From: an uncultured Nonlabens sp.
GTDB taxonomy: Bacteria; Bacteroidota; Bacteroidia; Flavobacteriales; Flavobacteriaceae
DNA length: 64,000 bases
Assembly: GCF_947495285.1 (NCBI RefSeq)
Contig: NZ_CANLXZ010000008.1
Coordinates: 1-64,000, forward strand
Direction of reading: 5' to 3'
A program made the translations under genes and the position numbers. Under the pieces are notes generated by a model. That model was not told the DNA's origin. It did no database searches and saw nothing but the letters and a program-made list of their open reading frames with translations. Each line of letters begins with the position of its first letter. Positions within the stretch are counted from its first letter, which is position 1. Positions 37,196 through 45,486 of the stretch are shown piece by piece.

Positions 37196-37272
37196 AGTTG
37201 TTATTCCTGTATTATTAGGAATCGATTTGTTTGATTTTATTTAAATGCTTTTTTAAAACAAGAGGTTAAAAA

Positions 37273-37298
37273 ACCTCACAAGATTTTTCTTGTGAGGT
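37273..37298 (-). terminator. Terminator between the SRAP pair and dinB
   Basis: Perfect 11-bp stem ACCTCACAAGA (37273-37283)/TCTTGTGAGGT (37288-37298) with a 4-nt loop; reading leftward it is followed by a T-run (the tttttt complement at 37267-37272). Confidence 0.85.
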
Positions 37299-37337
37299 GT
37301 ATGTTAATCAGTTTATTATTTATGCGTAGCTACTTAA

Positions 37338-37622
37338 TTAATCGATCATGTTTTTAATAACTAGATCATTTACGGTAGGCTCCATAAAATTCACAAAGGT
37401 CTCTTTTTCAATTTCGTTTTTAAAATGAATACCATTTTGTTGTAGTACCTCATGTAATGTATGATAAACCTTATGGATAAGATCTTCGGTTTCAGCAACT
37501 TTATCAGACCAGGTTTTTACTTTATGTACGACTTTCATAGTCGCTTTTTTTCCTGTCTTTCTTTTAATTACGAGTTGTTCTACTCTTTGGGCTAACTCTG
37601 TTTTAATAAGTTCAATATTCAT
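37338..37622 (-). CDS. Small hypothetical protein in SOS cluster
   Basis: A 94-aa acidic/basic helical protein (MNIELIKTELAQRVEQL...). The ATG at 37622 leaves a 13-bp gap after the SRAP gene; a longer start at 37649 would overlap it by 14 bp. No family recognised; a helical region NIELIKTELAQRVEQLVIKR could form a coiled coil. Its location behind the SRAP gene implies DNA-damage-linked expression. Confidence 0.65.
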   Translation of the reverse strand: MNIELIKTELAQRVEQLVIKRKTGKKATMKVVHKVKTWSDKVAETEDLIHKVYHTLHEVLQQNGIHFKNEIEKETFVNFMEPTVNDLVIKNMID

Positions 37623-37635
37623 GTCGGTAATCATT

Positions 37636-38463
37636 TTAAAATAAAACAAATTGGTCTCCTTCTACTAGACGTTCTTCTCTTATAACATAATCATCTTCTT
37701 CGGCATATTTAAGACGTTCATATAAACAGCGATCGTAATCCTTGAAAAGTTTATCTCCTGTAGGTTTTAATAATTCAAGTCCGTTTGCATCAGGACTTTT
37801 TATTTTTGAAGATATAGGATAAGCATTAAATCCTTTAGAATCAAATGGCTCCATCATTCTAGAAAGCTCTGCAACTGACATATCTGAATTAAGCCATTTT
37901 TCTTCATCTTCTCTACTTAATATAACTGGTGCTCTATGGTGTTCTATTCTTTGTGTAATTCTATTTGCAGCACTTGTTAATATAGCTACTGTATGGTGCA
38001 ATTCTCCTGTTAATGGATGTTGCCATGTATCATATATACCTGCTAGAGCAAATGGGCCTCTGTCGCGATTAGGATAAACCAGATATGGTTTGTTAAGTTT
38101 CTCTTGTTTAGGTCCTTCTATAAAAGCATCTACTAGAACTAGACAACGTTGTGATTTTACAGCATGTTTAAACATAGGTTTATTAAAAATACCCATCGCT
38201 CCTTTATACTTAGGATTATTCTCTGGATTCAAATCGCCTTCACTACGCGCATTAATCATATACGTCTGTTTATGTGCCCATTTAGGAGTATATCCTAAGG
38301 TAAACATCTGTATATGGTTGGGTTGCTTGTTTGTGATGACAGGTATTTTATTACCTGCGCTTATGTTCACATTTTCATTAAGTACAGTGCCTTTTATAAA
38401 AGCAGCATTAAAACGCTTTTCTAATTCTGCCGCTGGTGTAATTATCGTTGCTCTTCCACACAT
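37636..38463 (-). CDS. SRAP / YedK-HMCES family protein
   Basis: A 275-aa SOS-response-associated peptidase-family protein that crosslinks to abasic sites in single-stranded DNA. Catalytic Cys2 (MCGRATI), NARSE (MINARSEGD) near 72-80, and the active-site histidine region (HHTVAILTSAANRITQRIEHHRAPVIL) are all intact. Divergent from the S24 repressor, sharing the 131-bp operator region. Confidence 0.94.
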   Translation of the reverse strand: MCGRATIITPAAELEKRFNAAFIKGTVLNENVNISAGNKIPVITNKQPNHIQMFTLGYTPKWAHKQTYMINARSEGDLNPENNPKYKGAMGIFNKPMFKHAVKSQRCLVLVDAFIEGPKQEKLNKPYLVYPNRDRGPFALAGIYDTWQHPLTGELHHTVAILTSAANRITQRIEHHRAPVILSREDEEKWLNSDMSVAELSRMMEPFDSKGFNAYPISSKIKSPDANGLELLKPTGDKLFKDYDRCLYERLKYAEEDDYVIREERLVEGDQFVLF

Positions 38464-38477
38464 AATTATAGTATTTC

Positions 38478-38573
38478 GGAAATATTCCTAGAATAATTCC
38501 TATTAACGATTCAAATATATGGAATAATTCCAATATTATGGAATAATTCCACTGTTAAAATTGGAAATATTCC
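38478..38573. promoter_or_regulatory. Cluster of five GGAAnnnTTCC operators
   Basis: Five 11-bp sites lie between the SRAP gene and the S24 repressor: GGAAATATTCC (38478), AGAATAATTCC (38490), GGAATAATTCC (38521 and 38540) and GGAAATATTCC (38563). Centres are spaced 12, 31, 19 and 23 bp apart. The arrangement strongly suggests binding of the neighbouring LexA-like repressor to control both genes. Confidence 0.8.
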
Positions 38574-38582
38574 TAAATACCC

Positions 38583-38590
38583 TATATTTG
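38583..38590 (+). promoter_or_regulatory. TAnnTTTG -7 box of the S24 repressor gene
   Basis: TATATTTG ends 4 bp before the ATG at 38595, so transcription would start at or very near the start codon. The last operator (38563-38573) ends 9 bp before it, placing the repressor over the promoter. Confidence 0.55.
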
Positions 38591-38594
38591 TTCT

Positions 38595-39365
38595 ATGGCA
38601 CAAGAGATTTCAACAGAAGCAAAAAGGTTTAAACAAGTTCGTGAAGACCTAGGAAAGACACAAAGTGAATTTGCAGACTTGCTCGATGCAGGTAGTACAA
38701 CGGCAGATATTGAACGTGGTAAAAAGAAAATTACAGGTAAGATCGTGACGGAGTTGTTGCGACAGTTTAACGTGAATCCGCTGTGGTTGTATGGTAACAG
38801 TTATAATAAGTATCTAGAAACTAGCACGAGTACCGCTCCTAAAATCATTACTATGGATACTAACGATCGTGAAAACATGATCATGGTACCTATAAAAGCA
38901 AGTGCTGGATATGCGAGTAACGTTCAAGATACAGACTGGTATAACGATTTGCCTGCGTTTAATATACCCTTACCACAGTATAGAGAAGGAAGTTATCGTG
39001 CCTTTCAAGTAAAAGGTGATAGTATGTTGCCGGTCTTACAACCTCAAGAATGGGTAATGGGTAAAGCGGTAGAAAGTGTGCGCACTGCAAACGATAACCG
39101 CATTCATGTAGTGGTTACCGCAGATAGTGTTCTTGTGAAGAAACTACGCAAATCAGAATCTCCAGAAGCGGTAAATTTAATTTCTTTAAATAGGGAATAT
39201 CCAGTTATCGAGCAACCAGTTGTAGATATTAAAGAGCTTTGGGAAGTGAATTCTAAGCTCAGCTTTGATCTAGACGTTCATGAAGGCGAGGAAGCGATGA
39301 TTTCTTTAAAACAAGGCCTAGATAGTTTGCGTGAAGAAATACAGAGCATTAAAAAAGGGAAGTAA
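38595..39365 (+). CDS. LexA-like HTH/S24 self-cleaving repressor
   Basis: A 256-aa protein with an N-terminal HTH (~8-60; REDLGKTQSEFADLLDAGSTTADIERGKK) and a C-terminal S24 peptidase fold. The catalytic serine is S143 (VKGDSMLP), the lysine is K182 or K183 (LVKKLRK), and the scissile Ala104-Gly105 is in KASAGYASN. It is expected to repress damage-response genes until RecA-stimulated cleavage. It faces five GGAAnnnTTCC sites and presumably regulates itself, the SRAP gene and perhaps the polymerases. Confidence 0.9.
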   Translation: MAQEISTEAKRFKQVREDLGKTQSEFADLLDAGSTTADIERGKKKITGKIVTELLRQFNVNPLWLYGNSYNKYLETSTSTAPKIITMDTNDRENMIMVPIKASAGYASNVQDTDWYNDLPAFNIPLPQYREGSYRAFQVKGDSMLPVLQPQEWVMGKAVESVRTANDNRIHVVVTADSVLVKKLRKSESPEAVNLISLNREYPVIEQPVVDIKELWEVNSKLSFDLDVHEGEEAMISLKQGLDSLREEIQSIKKGK

Positions 39366-39379
39366 TAGGTTGTTTGTTC

Positions 39380-39395
39380 CGCTTTCGCGAAAGCG
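39380..39395. repeat. Palindrome copy 10 (exact), intergenic
   Basis: 15 bp after the repressor stop. Confidence 0.9.
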
Positions 39396-39423
39396 GATAT
39401 TCTAATTATTTAAGAGACATAAT

Positions 39424-40086
39424 ATGGGTTTTGAGCATCTTTATGACTTTCTAGAACGATTACAAGTCAATAATAACAAAGAATGGATGGTAGTGAACCG
39501 CAAAGAATACCAAGCGGTGCGTTTATGGTTTATAAATTGGCTTACAGAAATGCAAGAGCGTCTGGTAGAAATCGATCCAGATTATACAGATACAGATGTT
39601 AAAAGGTCTATCAATAGGATCAATAATAATTTGATGTTTCAGCCTAATAAGCCTATTTATAAAGATCATTTTGGAGCAGGGCTGGACCTTTCATATCATG
39701 AAAAACAAAATGATTTTTATTTACAAGTAGGACTAGAGCAATCTTTTATAGCAGGTGGTTTTTATAGACCAGAAGCCAAAGTGCTCAAATCCATAAGAGA
39801 AGCCATAGATTATAACGGAGAAGAATTAATAGCAATTATTGAAAAGCCTTCTTTTAAAAAGATTTACGGTGAATTATATGACGATGGGAATTCTTTAAAA
39901 ACAGCACCAAAGGGTTTTCCTAAAGATCATGAGCATATTGATTTATTGCGTAAAAAGACCTTTGCCGTAGAATATCCATTAACAAGAGAACAGATTCTAT
40001 CTCCATATTTTACAGATCTTTATATCAAGTTGTATAAAGAGATGAAACCTTTTAGAACTTATTTGAGTGAAGCGGTAACGGTTTAA
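39424..40086 (+). CDS. DUF2461 family protein
   Basis: A 220-aa soluble protein of the DUF2461/TIGR02453 family: FLERLQVNNNKEWMVVNRKEY near 9-29, RINNNLMFQPNKPIYKDHFGAGL near 66-88, and FYLQVGLEQSFIAGGFYRPEAK near 99-120. Function unknown. It is transcribed alone and faces the pseudogene at 40090. Confidence 0.88.
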   Translation: MGFEHLYDFLERLQVNNNKEWMVVNRKEYQAVRLWFINWLTEMQERLVEIDPDYTDTDVKRSINRINNNLMFQPNKPIYKDHFGAGLDLSYHEKQNDFYLQVGLEQSFIAGGFYRPEAKVLKSIREAIDYNGEELIAIIEKPSFKKIYGELYDDGNSLKTAPKGFPKDHEHIDLLRKKTFAVEYPLTREQILSPYFTDLYIKLYKEMKPFRTYLSEAVTV

Positions 40087-40089
40087 ATT

Positions 40090-40737
40090 TTACTCTACCC
40101 ATTCATAAAGTTGTATGTTCCTTTTCCAGCCACACTCTTTTTGCTCCAAAATAATAGCTTCACCGCTACCGTCTTTTTCTAACCTTATATACGCCAGATT
40201 CTTTTCTTTATTAAAAATCGGGATTGTGAATTTTAAAAAACTGTAGTTACCAGTTTTTTGATTTATACTATCTGCCGATTCTAAGATATTTTCATAAGAA
40301 TAGTTATTTCTAGACATTTCTTTAACATCAAGAATTCTGAAACCATAAGTTGATAGCTCGTTAAGATCAATGGTTGAAACGCTTTTTCTTTATTTTTGAA
40401 TGAAAGCCGTATCAGGTTCTGATAAGCTATTTGAGATTAATTCAAGTTCATTCAAGTCTGTGTTTTCTGTAGAGTAAGCAGTACGGTAACTAAAGTCAGA
40501 TCCCGTAATGGTCTTTATCATATCGGGATCCATAGATAAGGGAGGTGACATTTATCCTTTACCAAAATTTGAAATTATCTCGCTTTTTGAATAAAGTATT
40601 TGAATATCTACTGTGTCAGAAAACACCTCGTTTAAAAATTCTAATTTAAACTCATTAGTGATTACAGTTGTTGTTGAATCAGATTCTTTGCAACCTATAA
40701 GAATTGATAATAGAAATAAAAAGATAAGTTTTTTCAT
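40090..40737 (-). pseudogene. Lipoprotein gene interrupted by two in-frame stops
   Basis: One continuous reading frame of 216 codons encodes a lipoprotein signal (MKKLIFLFLLSILIGC, lipobox LIGC), a polar middle and an ordered C-terminus (KFTIPIFNKEKNLAYIRLEKDG, ending YEWVE). It is broken by two TAA codons at 40552-40554 and 40390-40392, giving three stretches of 61, 53 and 75 or more codons all in the same phase. An ATG immediately follows the first stop. No indels are needed. Most likely a recently decayed gene; recoding is a remote alternative. Confidence 0.7.
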
Positions 40738-40740
40738 CCT

Positions 40741-41718
40741 TTACTTATCCCTATAAAACACCTTAAACTCTGCGCCCATACCATAATCATCGTTTCCAGA
40801 TCGCACTAATTTACTGTTAGGATTATAAGTCAAATCAAATAATTGCCAAGTCTTATTATTAAAGAAAATACGGCGTACCCATGTGTTTTTACCTTCTATT
40901 TCTTTAGTAAAAGGCAAAAGCGGTCGGTAAGTAGTAGAAACTTTCTCAAAACCAGATCTAGTTTTAATCTCTCGGTATTTCTTTGCCTTGATTAATTTTC
41001 CATCGGGCTTTGTATAACCTAATACTTGTATAGAAGCAAAAATTCCATTTTTAGGAATATTTATTTTAAGTTCTGTAATGTCTAGTTCGTATGTCTCTTC
41101 GGTAGTTTGATTGATCACAAATGTTTTTGAAGGATATAAAGATTTTCTCGATGGGCTGCCATCTTCTTGCACGTCATAAAAACTAACTCTAAACATCGTA
41201 GAAAATTTACGTAGCTTCCCTTTCTTACTACGCTGACTTTCTTCTAGAACTACAGGTAATTTAAGTTGAGTAATTTGTGTAGGCTCGCCATCATAACGTT
41301 CAAATTTTACGGCTATTTCACTTTCTACCGTAGGTAACCAGCAGTCAAAATAATTATCATGACCTATTTCCTTCTGCTTGCGATCTTTATGTTTGCCAGT
41401 AAGTGCGGCGCTTATGATTACGGTTTCTAGTTCGTCTGCTTCTAGAGTTAAAAAAACTTCAGATTTTAAATTGGCTACAGACACACTTAAGTCTGCATAA
41501 CCGATGCTGGAAAAGAATAAAGAATCTACATCTTTATATAATTCTTTGGTAAACCTAAAACTACCTTCATCGTCGGCAAATGTTCCTTTACCATTACCAA
41601 AACTAATAGTAGCAAAAGCAATCGCCTCTTGAGTAGCTCCATCTTTGATAATGATGTCCTGACCTTGTATTAGGTTTAAGTTGAGTAATATGAGACTAAT
41701 CCAGAATAAGTTTTTCAT
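40741..41718 (-). CDS. Carboxypeptidase-like regulatory-domain protein
   Basis: A 325-aa exported protein: signal peptide (1-19), an N-terminal CarboxypepD_reg-like/DUF4480 domain (~20-100; GATQEAIAFATISFGNGKGTFADDEGSFRF), and a C-terminal ~190-aa beta-rich region. Such proteins sit at the outer membrane of Bacteroidetes; role unknown. It overlaps waaA by 23 bp, so the two are co-expressed, possibly linking it to LPS biogenesis. Confidence 0.82.
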   Translation of the reverse strand: MKNLFWISLILLNLNLIQGQDIIIKDGATQEAIAFATISFGNGKGTFADDEGSFRFTKELYKDVDSLFFSSIGYADLSVSVANLKSEVFLTLEADELETVIISAALTGKHKDRKQKEIGHDNYFDCWLPTVESEIAVKFERYDGEPTQITQLKLPVVLEESQRSKKGKLRKFSTMFRVSFYDVQEDGSPSRKSLYPSKTFVINQTTEETYELDITELKINIPKNGIFASIQVLGYTKPDGKLIKAKKYREIKTRSGFEKVSTTYRPLLPFTKEIEGKNTWVRRIFFNNKTWQLFDLTYNPNSKLVRSGNDDYGMGAEFKVFYRDK

Positions 41719-42961
41719 TGATGTTTTTTAAATAAGCGACTATCTCGCGAGTTGCGCCCGTATTGCTATTGATCCAGTGTCCACAAATCATACCACTTTT
41801 ATCTCTAAAATGATCGTCTTCAAATAATTGGGTTGCGATAGATTTAAAATCTGTAGAAGTCGCAACAGAAAATAAGCCGCCTAAGTCTTCTAGTTTTCCA
41901 GCCTCAGGAAATTTTTCATAATTCTTGCCTATAATTACCGGTACACCGTAGGTAGCTGCTTCTAGAATGTTGTGCAATCCCTTTGTGCCCATTGCTCCAC
42001 CTACATAAGCAACATCTGCATAGCTGTAGGCTTTAGTCAGTAAACCTATAGTGTCTATGATTAGGGTAGACGACTTTTTTAAATCATGAATAACACAGCC
42101 TTGTAGACTGCTCCATTTGGCTGGATAATAACTCAGTGTTTTTTCTAATTCATTTATGTGAGAAACTCCTACTTCATGCGGTGCGATAATGACCTTATAA
42201 GCTCCAGTCTTTTCATTTTCATTGAGCCAGTTTTTCATGATCTCAATGTCTTCTGGCCAGGAACTGCCTATAACTATGCATTTCTTGTTTCCTACAAATT
42301 CTTCTAGTTGCTTTATTGTACTGTCCTGTTCTATCAACTGGCTCGCACGGTCGAATCTCGTATCACCACTTACACTAGCATTTGTAAAACCCAGTTTTTC
42401 TAGATTTTTAAGAGAAGAATTATTCTGTAAAAAGAAATAATCAAAACTCTCTAGAGATCTAGTCATCCATTTTCCATACCAGCTATTAAATGACATTTTA
42501 TCTCTAAAAACGCCACTCACTAATATAGTCGTACAGTCTATTTTTTTAAGCGCATTTAAATAATTAGGCCAGAATTCATACTTAATCATAATAGCCACCG
42601 TAGGATTTACCGTTGCCATAAATTTATTCACATTGCTTACGGCATCTATAGGTAGATAACAAACTACGTCTGCCAGGTGAGTGTTCTTTTTATTCTCATA
42701 ACCGCTAGGTGAGAAAAAGGTAAGAATTATCTGAAATTTATCACGGTTAATATGTTCAATGACAGGCACTACTTGTTCAAATTCTCCTAAACTCGCTGCG
42801 TGTACCCATACTTTAGGCAGAGAAGATTTTACTTTCTGGTCTATAATATCCCATGTTCTCGCACGTCCTTTAACACCTAATTGGAGTTTTTTATTAAAGG
42901 GACCGGCTAGTGGTAGGCACGCTTTTGCAAAAGCGGAAAAAATATCATACAACGTCTTCAA
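41696..42961 (-). CDS. waaA: Kdo transferase (GT30)
   Basis: A 421-aa inner-membrane glycosyltransferase adding 3-deoxy-D-manno-octulosonate to lipid A precursor. Marks: WVHAASLGEFEQVVPVIE near 51-68, IMIKYEFWPNYL near 122-133, VSGDTRFDRA near 197-206, GGAMGTKGLHNILEAATYGVPVIIG near 318-342, and the NTGATREIVAYL tail. Its N-terminal FAKAC is encoded by a palindrome variant in which both inner bases changed symmetrically. Confidence 0.93.
   Translation of the reverse strand: MKTLYDIFSAFAKACLPLAGPFNKKLQLGVKGRARTWDIIDQKVKSSLPKVWVHAASLGEFEQVVPVIEHINRDKFQIILTFFSPSGYENKKNTHLADVVCYLPIDAVSNVNKFMATVNPTVAIMIKYEFWPNYLNALKKIDCTTILVSGVFRDKMSFNSWYGKWMTRSLESFDYFFLQNNSSLKNLEKLGFTNASVSGDTRFDRASQLIEQDSTIKQLEEFVGNKKCIVIGSSWPEDIEIMKNWLNENEKTGAYKVIIAPHEVGVSHINELEKTLSYYPAKWSSLQGCVIHDLKKSSTLIIDTIGLLTKAYSYADVAYVGGAMGTKGLHNILEAATYGVPVIIGKNYEKFPEAGKLEDLGGLFSVATSTDFKSIATQLFEDDHFRDKSGMICGHWINSNTGATREIVAYLKNINEKLILD
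42920..42935. repeat. Palindrome copy 11 (symmetric variant), in waaA
   Basis: CGCTTTTGCAAAAGCG: two changes that preserve self-complementarity; AFAKA frame. Confidence 0.75.
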
Positions 42962-43202
42962 AAATCAGTTTTTTTTCAAATGTAGCACAATAGCATTTAC
43001 TAGTTAAATTTACAAGACTAAAACGTAGTGATATAAAAAAAAAATAGTTTCTCTATTTATCCAAAACCAGTGGTTATAAGTTTCCTTATCCTTAAAACTC
43101 CCAGTTGAGTAGTGTGAAATTAGGTGTAGGCATTCCTCTCATTATTGCTTATTTTTACAAGGACTAGTGTGGTTAAACGCACTAATTTAATAAAATTTGC
43201 AA

Positions 43203-44336
43203 ATGCGTAAAATACAGATGGTTGACCTTCAAGGTCAGTATGAAGGAATAAAAGATAGAGTGAATAATGGGTTGAAAGAAGTCATCGAGTCGGCGGCTTT
43301 TATTAATGGACCAGAAGTTCATGCTTTTCAAAAAGAGCTAGAAGACTATCTAGATGTAAAACATGTAATACCATGTGCAAATGGTACTGATGCTTTACAA
43401 ATAGCTATGATGGGACTAGGTTTAAAACCTGGCGACGAAGTCATTACTGCCGACTTTACATTTGCAGCTACCGTAGAAGTAATTGCACTTTTAAATCTAA
43501 CGCCGGTTCTAGTAGACGTAAATCCTTATAACTTTAATATCGATACAGACGCGATAAGAAAAGCTATAACGCCTAAAACTAAAGCGATTGTACCAGTTCA
43601 CTTATTCGGCCAGACGGCAAATATGGACGAGATCATGGCTATTGCAAACGAGCACGACCTTTTTGTAATAGAAGATAATGCACAAGGAATAGGTTCTAAT
43701 TATATGCACGCAAATGGTTCTAAGTCTAAGACTGGTACTATAGGTAATGTAGGTACAACATCTTTTTTTCCATCTAAAAATTTAGGTGCATATGGAGATG
43801 GAGGCGCTATCTTTACAAATGACGATGAGCTGGCACACATTATAAGAGGTGTTGTAAATCATGGTATGTACGAGCGTTACCACCATGACGTAGTAGGTGT
43901 TAACTCTAGGCTAGACGCAATGCAAGCCGTAGTCTTAAGAGCAAAACTGCCTAAACTTAATGATTACAATAACGCACGTAGAGATGCGGCGAGAAAGTAT
44001 ACAGCTGCATTTGCAGGAGAAGAAAAAATAATAACACCTATAGTTTGTGATAATTGTGACTGTCACGTTTTCCATCAATACACACTAGTTATTAAAGACG
44101 CAGATCGCGATGGACTTGTAAAACATTTACAGGCAAATAACATTCCTTGCGGTGTTTATTATCCGATACCTTTACATAAACAAAAAGCTTATGTAGACGA
44201 TAGATATAAAGAAGAAAACTTTACCGTGACTAACCAGCTAGTAAAAGAATGTATTTCTTTACCTATGCACACAGAGCTGGACGACGAGCAAATTAAATTC
44301 ATTACAGATCATGTAAAAGAGTTTTTGAATAGATAG
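43203..44336 (+). CDS. DegT/DnrJ/EryC1/StrS sugar aminotransferase
   Basis: A 377-aa PLP enzyme that aminates nucleotide-linked keto sugars for surface polysaccharide. ATG 43203 (MRKIQMVDLQGQY) is preferred to an in-frame TTG two codons upstream. PLP lysine K192 (FFPSKNLGAYGDGG), VHLFGQTANMDEI, EDNAQGIGS and the C-terminal YYPIPLHKQKAY are diagnostic. It faces waaA divergently, so both may serve the cell envelope. A strong terminator follows. Confidence 0.93.
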   Translation: MRKIQMVDLQGQYEGIKDRVNNGLKEVIESAAFINGPEVHAFQKELEDYLDVKHVIPCANGTDALQIAMMGLGLKPGDEVITADFTFAATVEVIALLNLTPVLVDVNPYNFNIDTDAIRKAITPKTKAIVPVHLFGQTANMDEIMAIANEHDLFVIEDNAQGIGSNYMHANGSKSKTGTIGNVGTTSFFPSKNLGAYGDGGAIFTNDDELAHIIRGVVNHGMYERYHHDVVGVNSRLDAMQAVVLRAKLPKLNDYNNARRDAARKYTAAFAGEEKIITPIVCDNCDCHVFHQYTLVIKDADRDGLVKHLQANNIPCGVYYPIPLHKQKAYVDDRYKEENFTVTNQLVKECISLPMHTELDDEQIKFITDHVKEFLNR

Positions 44337-44361
44337 ATGAAGATCTAATAATAAATAAAAG

Positions 44362-44407
44362 ACCCTTATGAAAACAAAGATGTAATTTGTTTTTATAGGG
44401 GTTTTTC
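44362..44407 (+). terminator. Terminator after the aminotransferase
   Basis: Long stem ACCCTTATGAAAACAAA (44362-44378) against TTTGTTTTTATAGGGGT (44386-44402), two mismatches, followed by a T-run. Confidence 0.85.
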
Positions 44408-44414
44408 CATTTTT

Positions 44415-44430
44415 CGCTTTCGCGAAAGCG
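44415..44430. repeat. Palindrome copy 12 (exact), intergenic
   Basis: Just beyond the aminotransferase terminator, 110 bp before the DUF559 repeat array. Confidence 0.9.
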
Positions 44431-45004
44431 GAATACTTACCGTCTTACGGTTTATAATGCCATTAAAGTAATAATACACTTAAATAAATCGATAGAGCTT
44501 AATAAGCACTGCCTTATGGTGATAATATTTTAGGTTGAATGTTGAAACCTTTTCCCTAACCCTAAAGGGTAGGTTTCTAAATAAAGCGTTTCATAAATGA
44601 TTTCGTTTTATGGAGAGCTATTTTAAAGTTGATTTTATAATAAAAGACAGACTAAAAACTTCCACCCTTTAGGGTTGGGGAAAGAAGTTTTGGTTTAGTA
44701 GAAGTGAAACCTTTTCCCTAACCCTAAAGGGTAGGTTTCTAGATAAAGAGATTAATAAAGAATATCCTTTTGAAGAGCTATTTTAAAGTTGATTTTATAA
44801 TAAAAGACAGGCTAAAAACTTCCACCCTTTAGGGTTGGGGAAAGAAGTTTTAGTTTAATAGAAGAGAAACCTTTTCCCTGACCCTAAAGGGTAGGTTTCT
44901 AGATTACAATTGAATGTTACTATTAAATTTTAAAAATAATCCTGAATTTTTTGTTTCCGCACCTTTCAAGGTTGGGGAATGGAAACCGTTCAAGATCAAA
45001 TGCC

Positions 45005-45038
45005 GAAACCTTTTCCCTAACCCTAAAGGGTAGGTTTC
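45005..45038. repeat. Left hairpin A4 of the DUF559 unit
   Basis: Outer stem GAAACCT/AGGTTTC, 8-nt one-sided bulge TTTCCCTA, inner stem ACCCT/AGGGT with AA loop. It ends 17 bp before the DUF559 start codon and may carry its promoter or fold in the 5' leader. Confidence 0.8.
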
Positions 45039-45055
45039 TTCTAGTATGTCACACA

Positions 45056-45469
45056 ATGAAAAAAGAAGAAATAGATTATCTAAAAATTGAAGGAATGTTT
45101 GCAGGAGCAACCGCTGATGTAAGAAGATTTGCGATTCAATTGCGCGCAAATACTACTGAATCTGAAGATAAATTGTGGACTTATTTAAAGAATAAACCAT
45201 TTGAGATAAAATTCAGAAGACAACATCCTTTTAATCTTTATATATTAGACTTTTACTGTCATAAGTTACGACTAGGAATAGAAGTTGATGGAGGTTATCA
45301 TTTTACTAGACAGCAACAAGAAAAAGACCGAGACAGAACTTTAGAAATTTCAAAATATAAAGTAGATGTTATTCGATTCACTGACGTTGAAGTAATTCAA
45401 GACTTTGAAAAGGTTCAAAATGAAATAGAAGCTATAATAAAAGACAGACTAAAAACTTCCACCCTTTAG
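45056..45469 (+). CDS. DUF559 (Vsr-like) endonuclease-domain protein
   Basis: A 137-aa protein of the DUF559 family, related to very-short-patch-repair and PD-(D/E)XK nucleases. Likely active-site residues: D65 (YILDFYC), E76 and D78 (LGIEVDGGYH), H82 and R107 (VIRFTDVEV). The N-terminal helix (GATADVRRFAIQLRANTTESEDKLW) is typical. Start at 45056 gives a normal length. The gene fills a unit of the flanking hairpin array, and its stop codon lies inside hairpin B4, so gene and repeat share sequence. Role may be mobility of the element, repair, or nicking at the hairpins; unproven. Confidence 0.85.
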   Translation: MKKEEIDYLKIEGMFAGATADVRRFAIQLRANTTESEDKLWTYLKNKPFEIKFRRQHPFNLYILDFYCHKLRLGIEVDGGYHFTRQQQEKDRDRTLEISKYKVDVIRFTDVEVIQDFEKVQNEIEAIIKDRLKTSTL

Positions 45470-45486
45470 GGTAGGGGAAAGAAGTT
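45454..45486. repeat. Right hairpin B4 of the DUF559 unit
   Basis: Outer stem AACTTC/GAAGTT, inner stem ACCCT/AGGGT, bulge TGGGGAAA here read as AGGGGAAA on the right arm. Contains the TAG stop (45467-45469) of the DUF559 gene and may double as its terminator. Confidence 0.75.
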
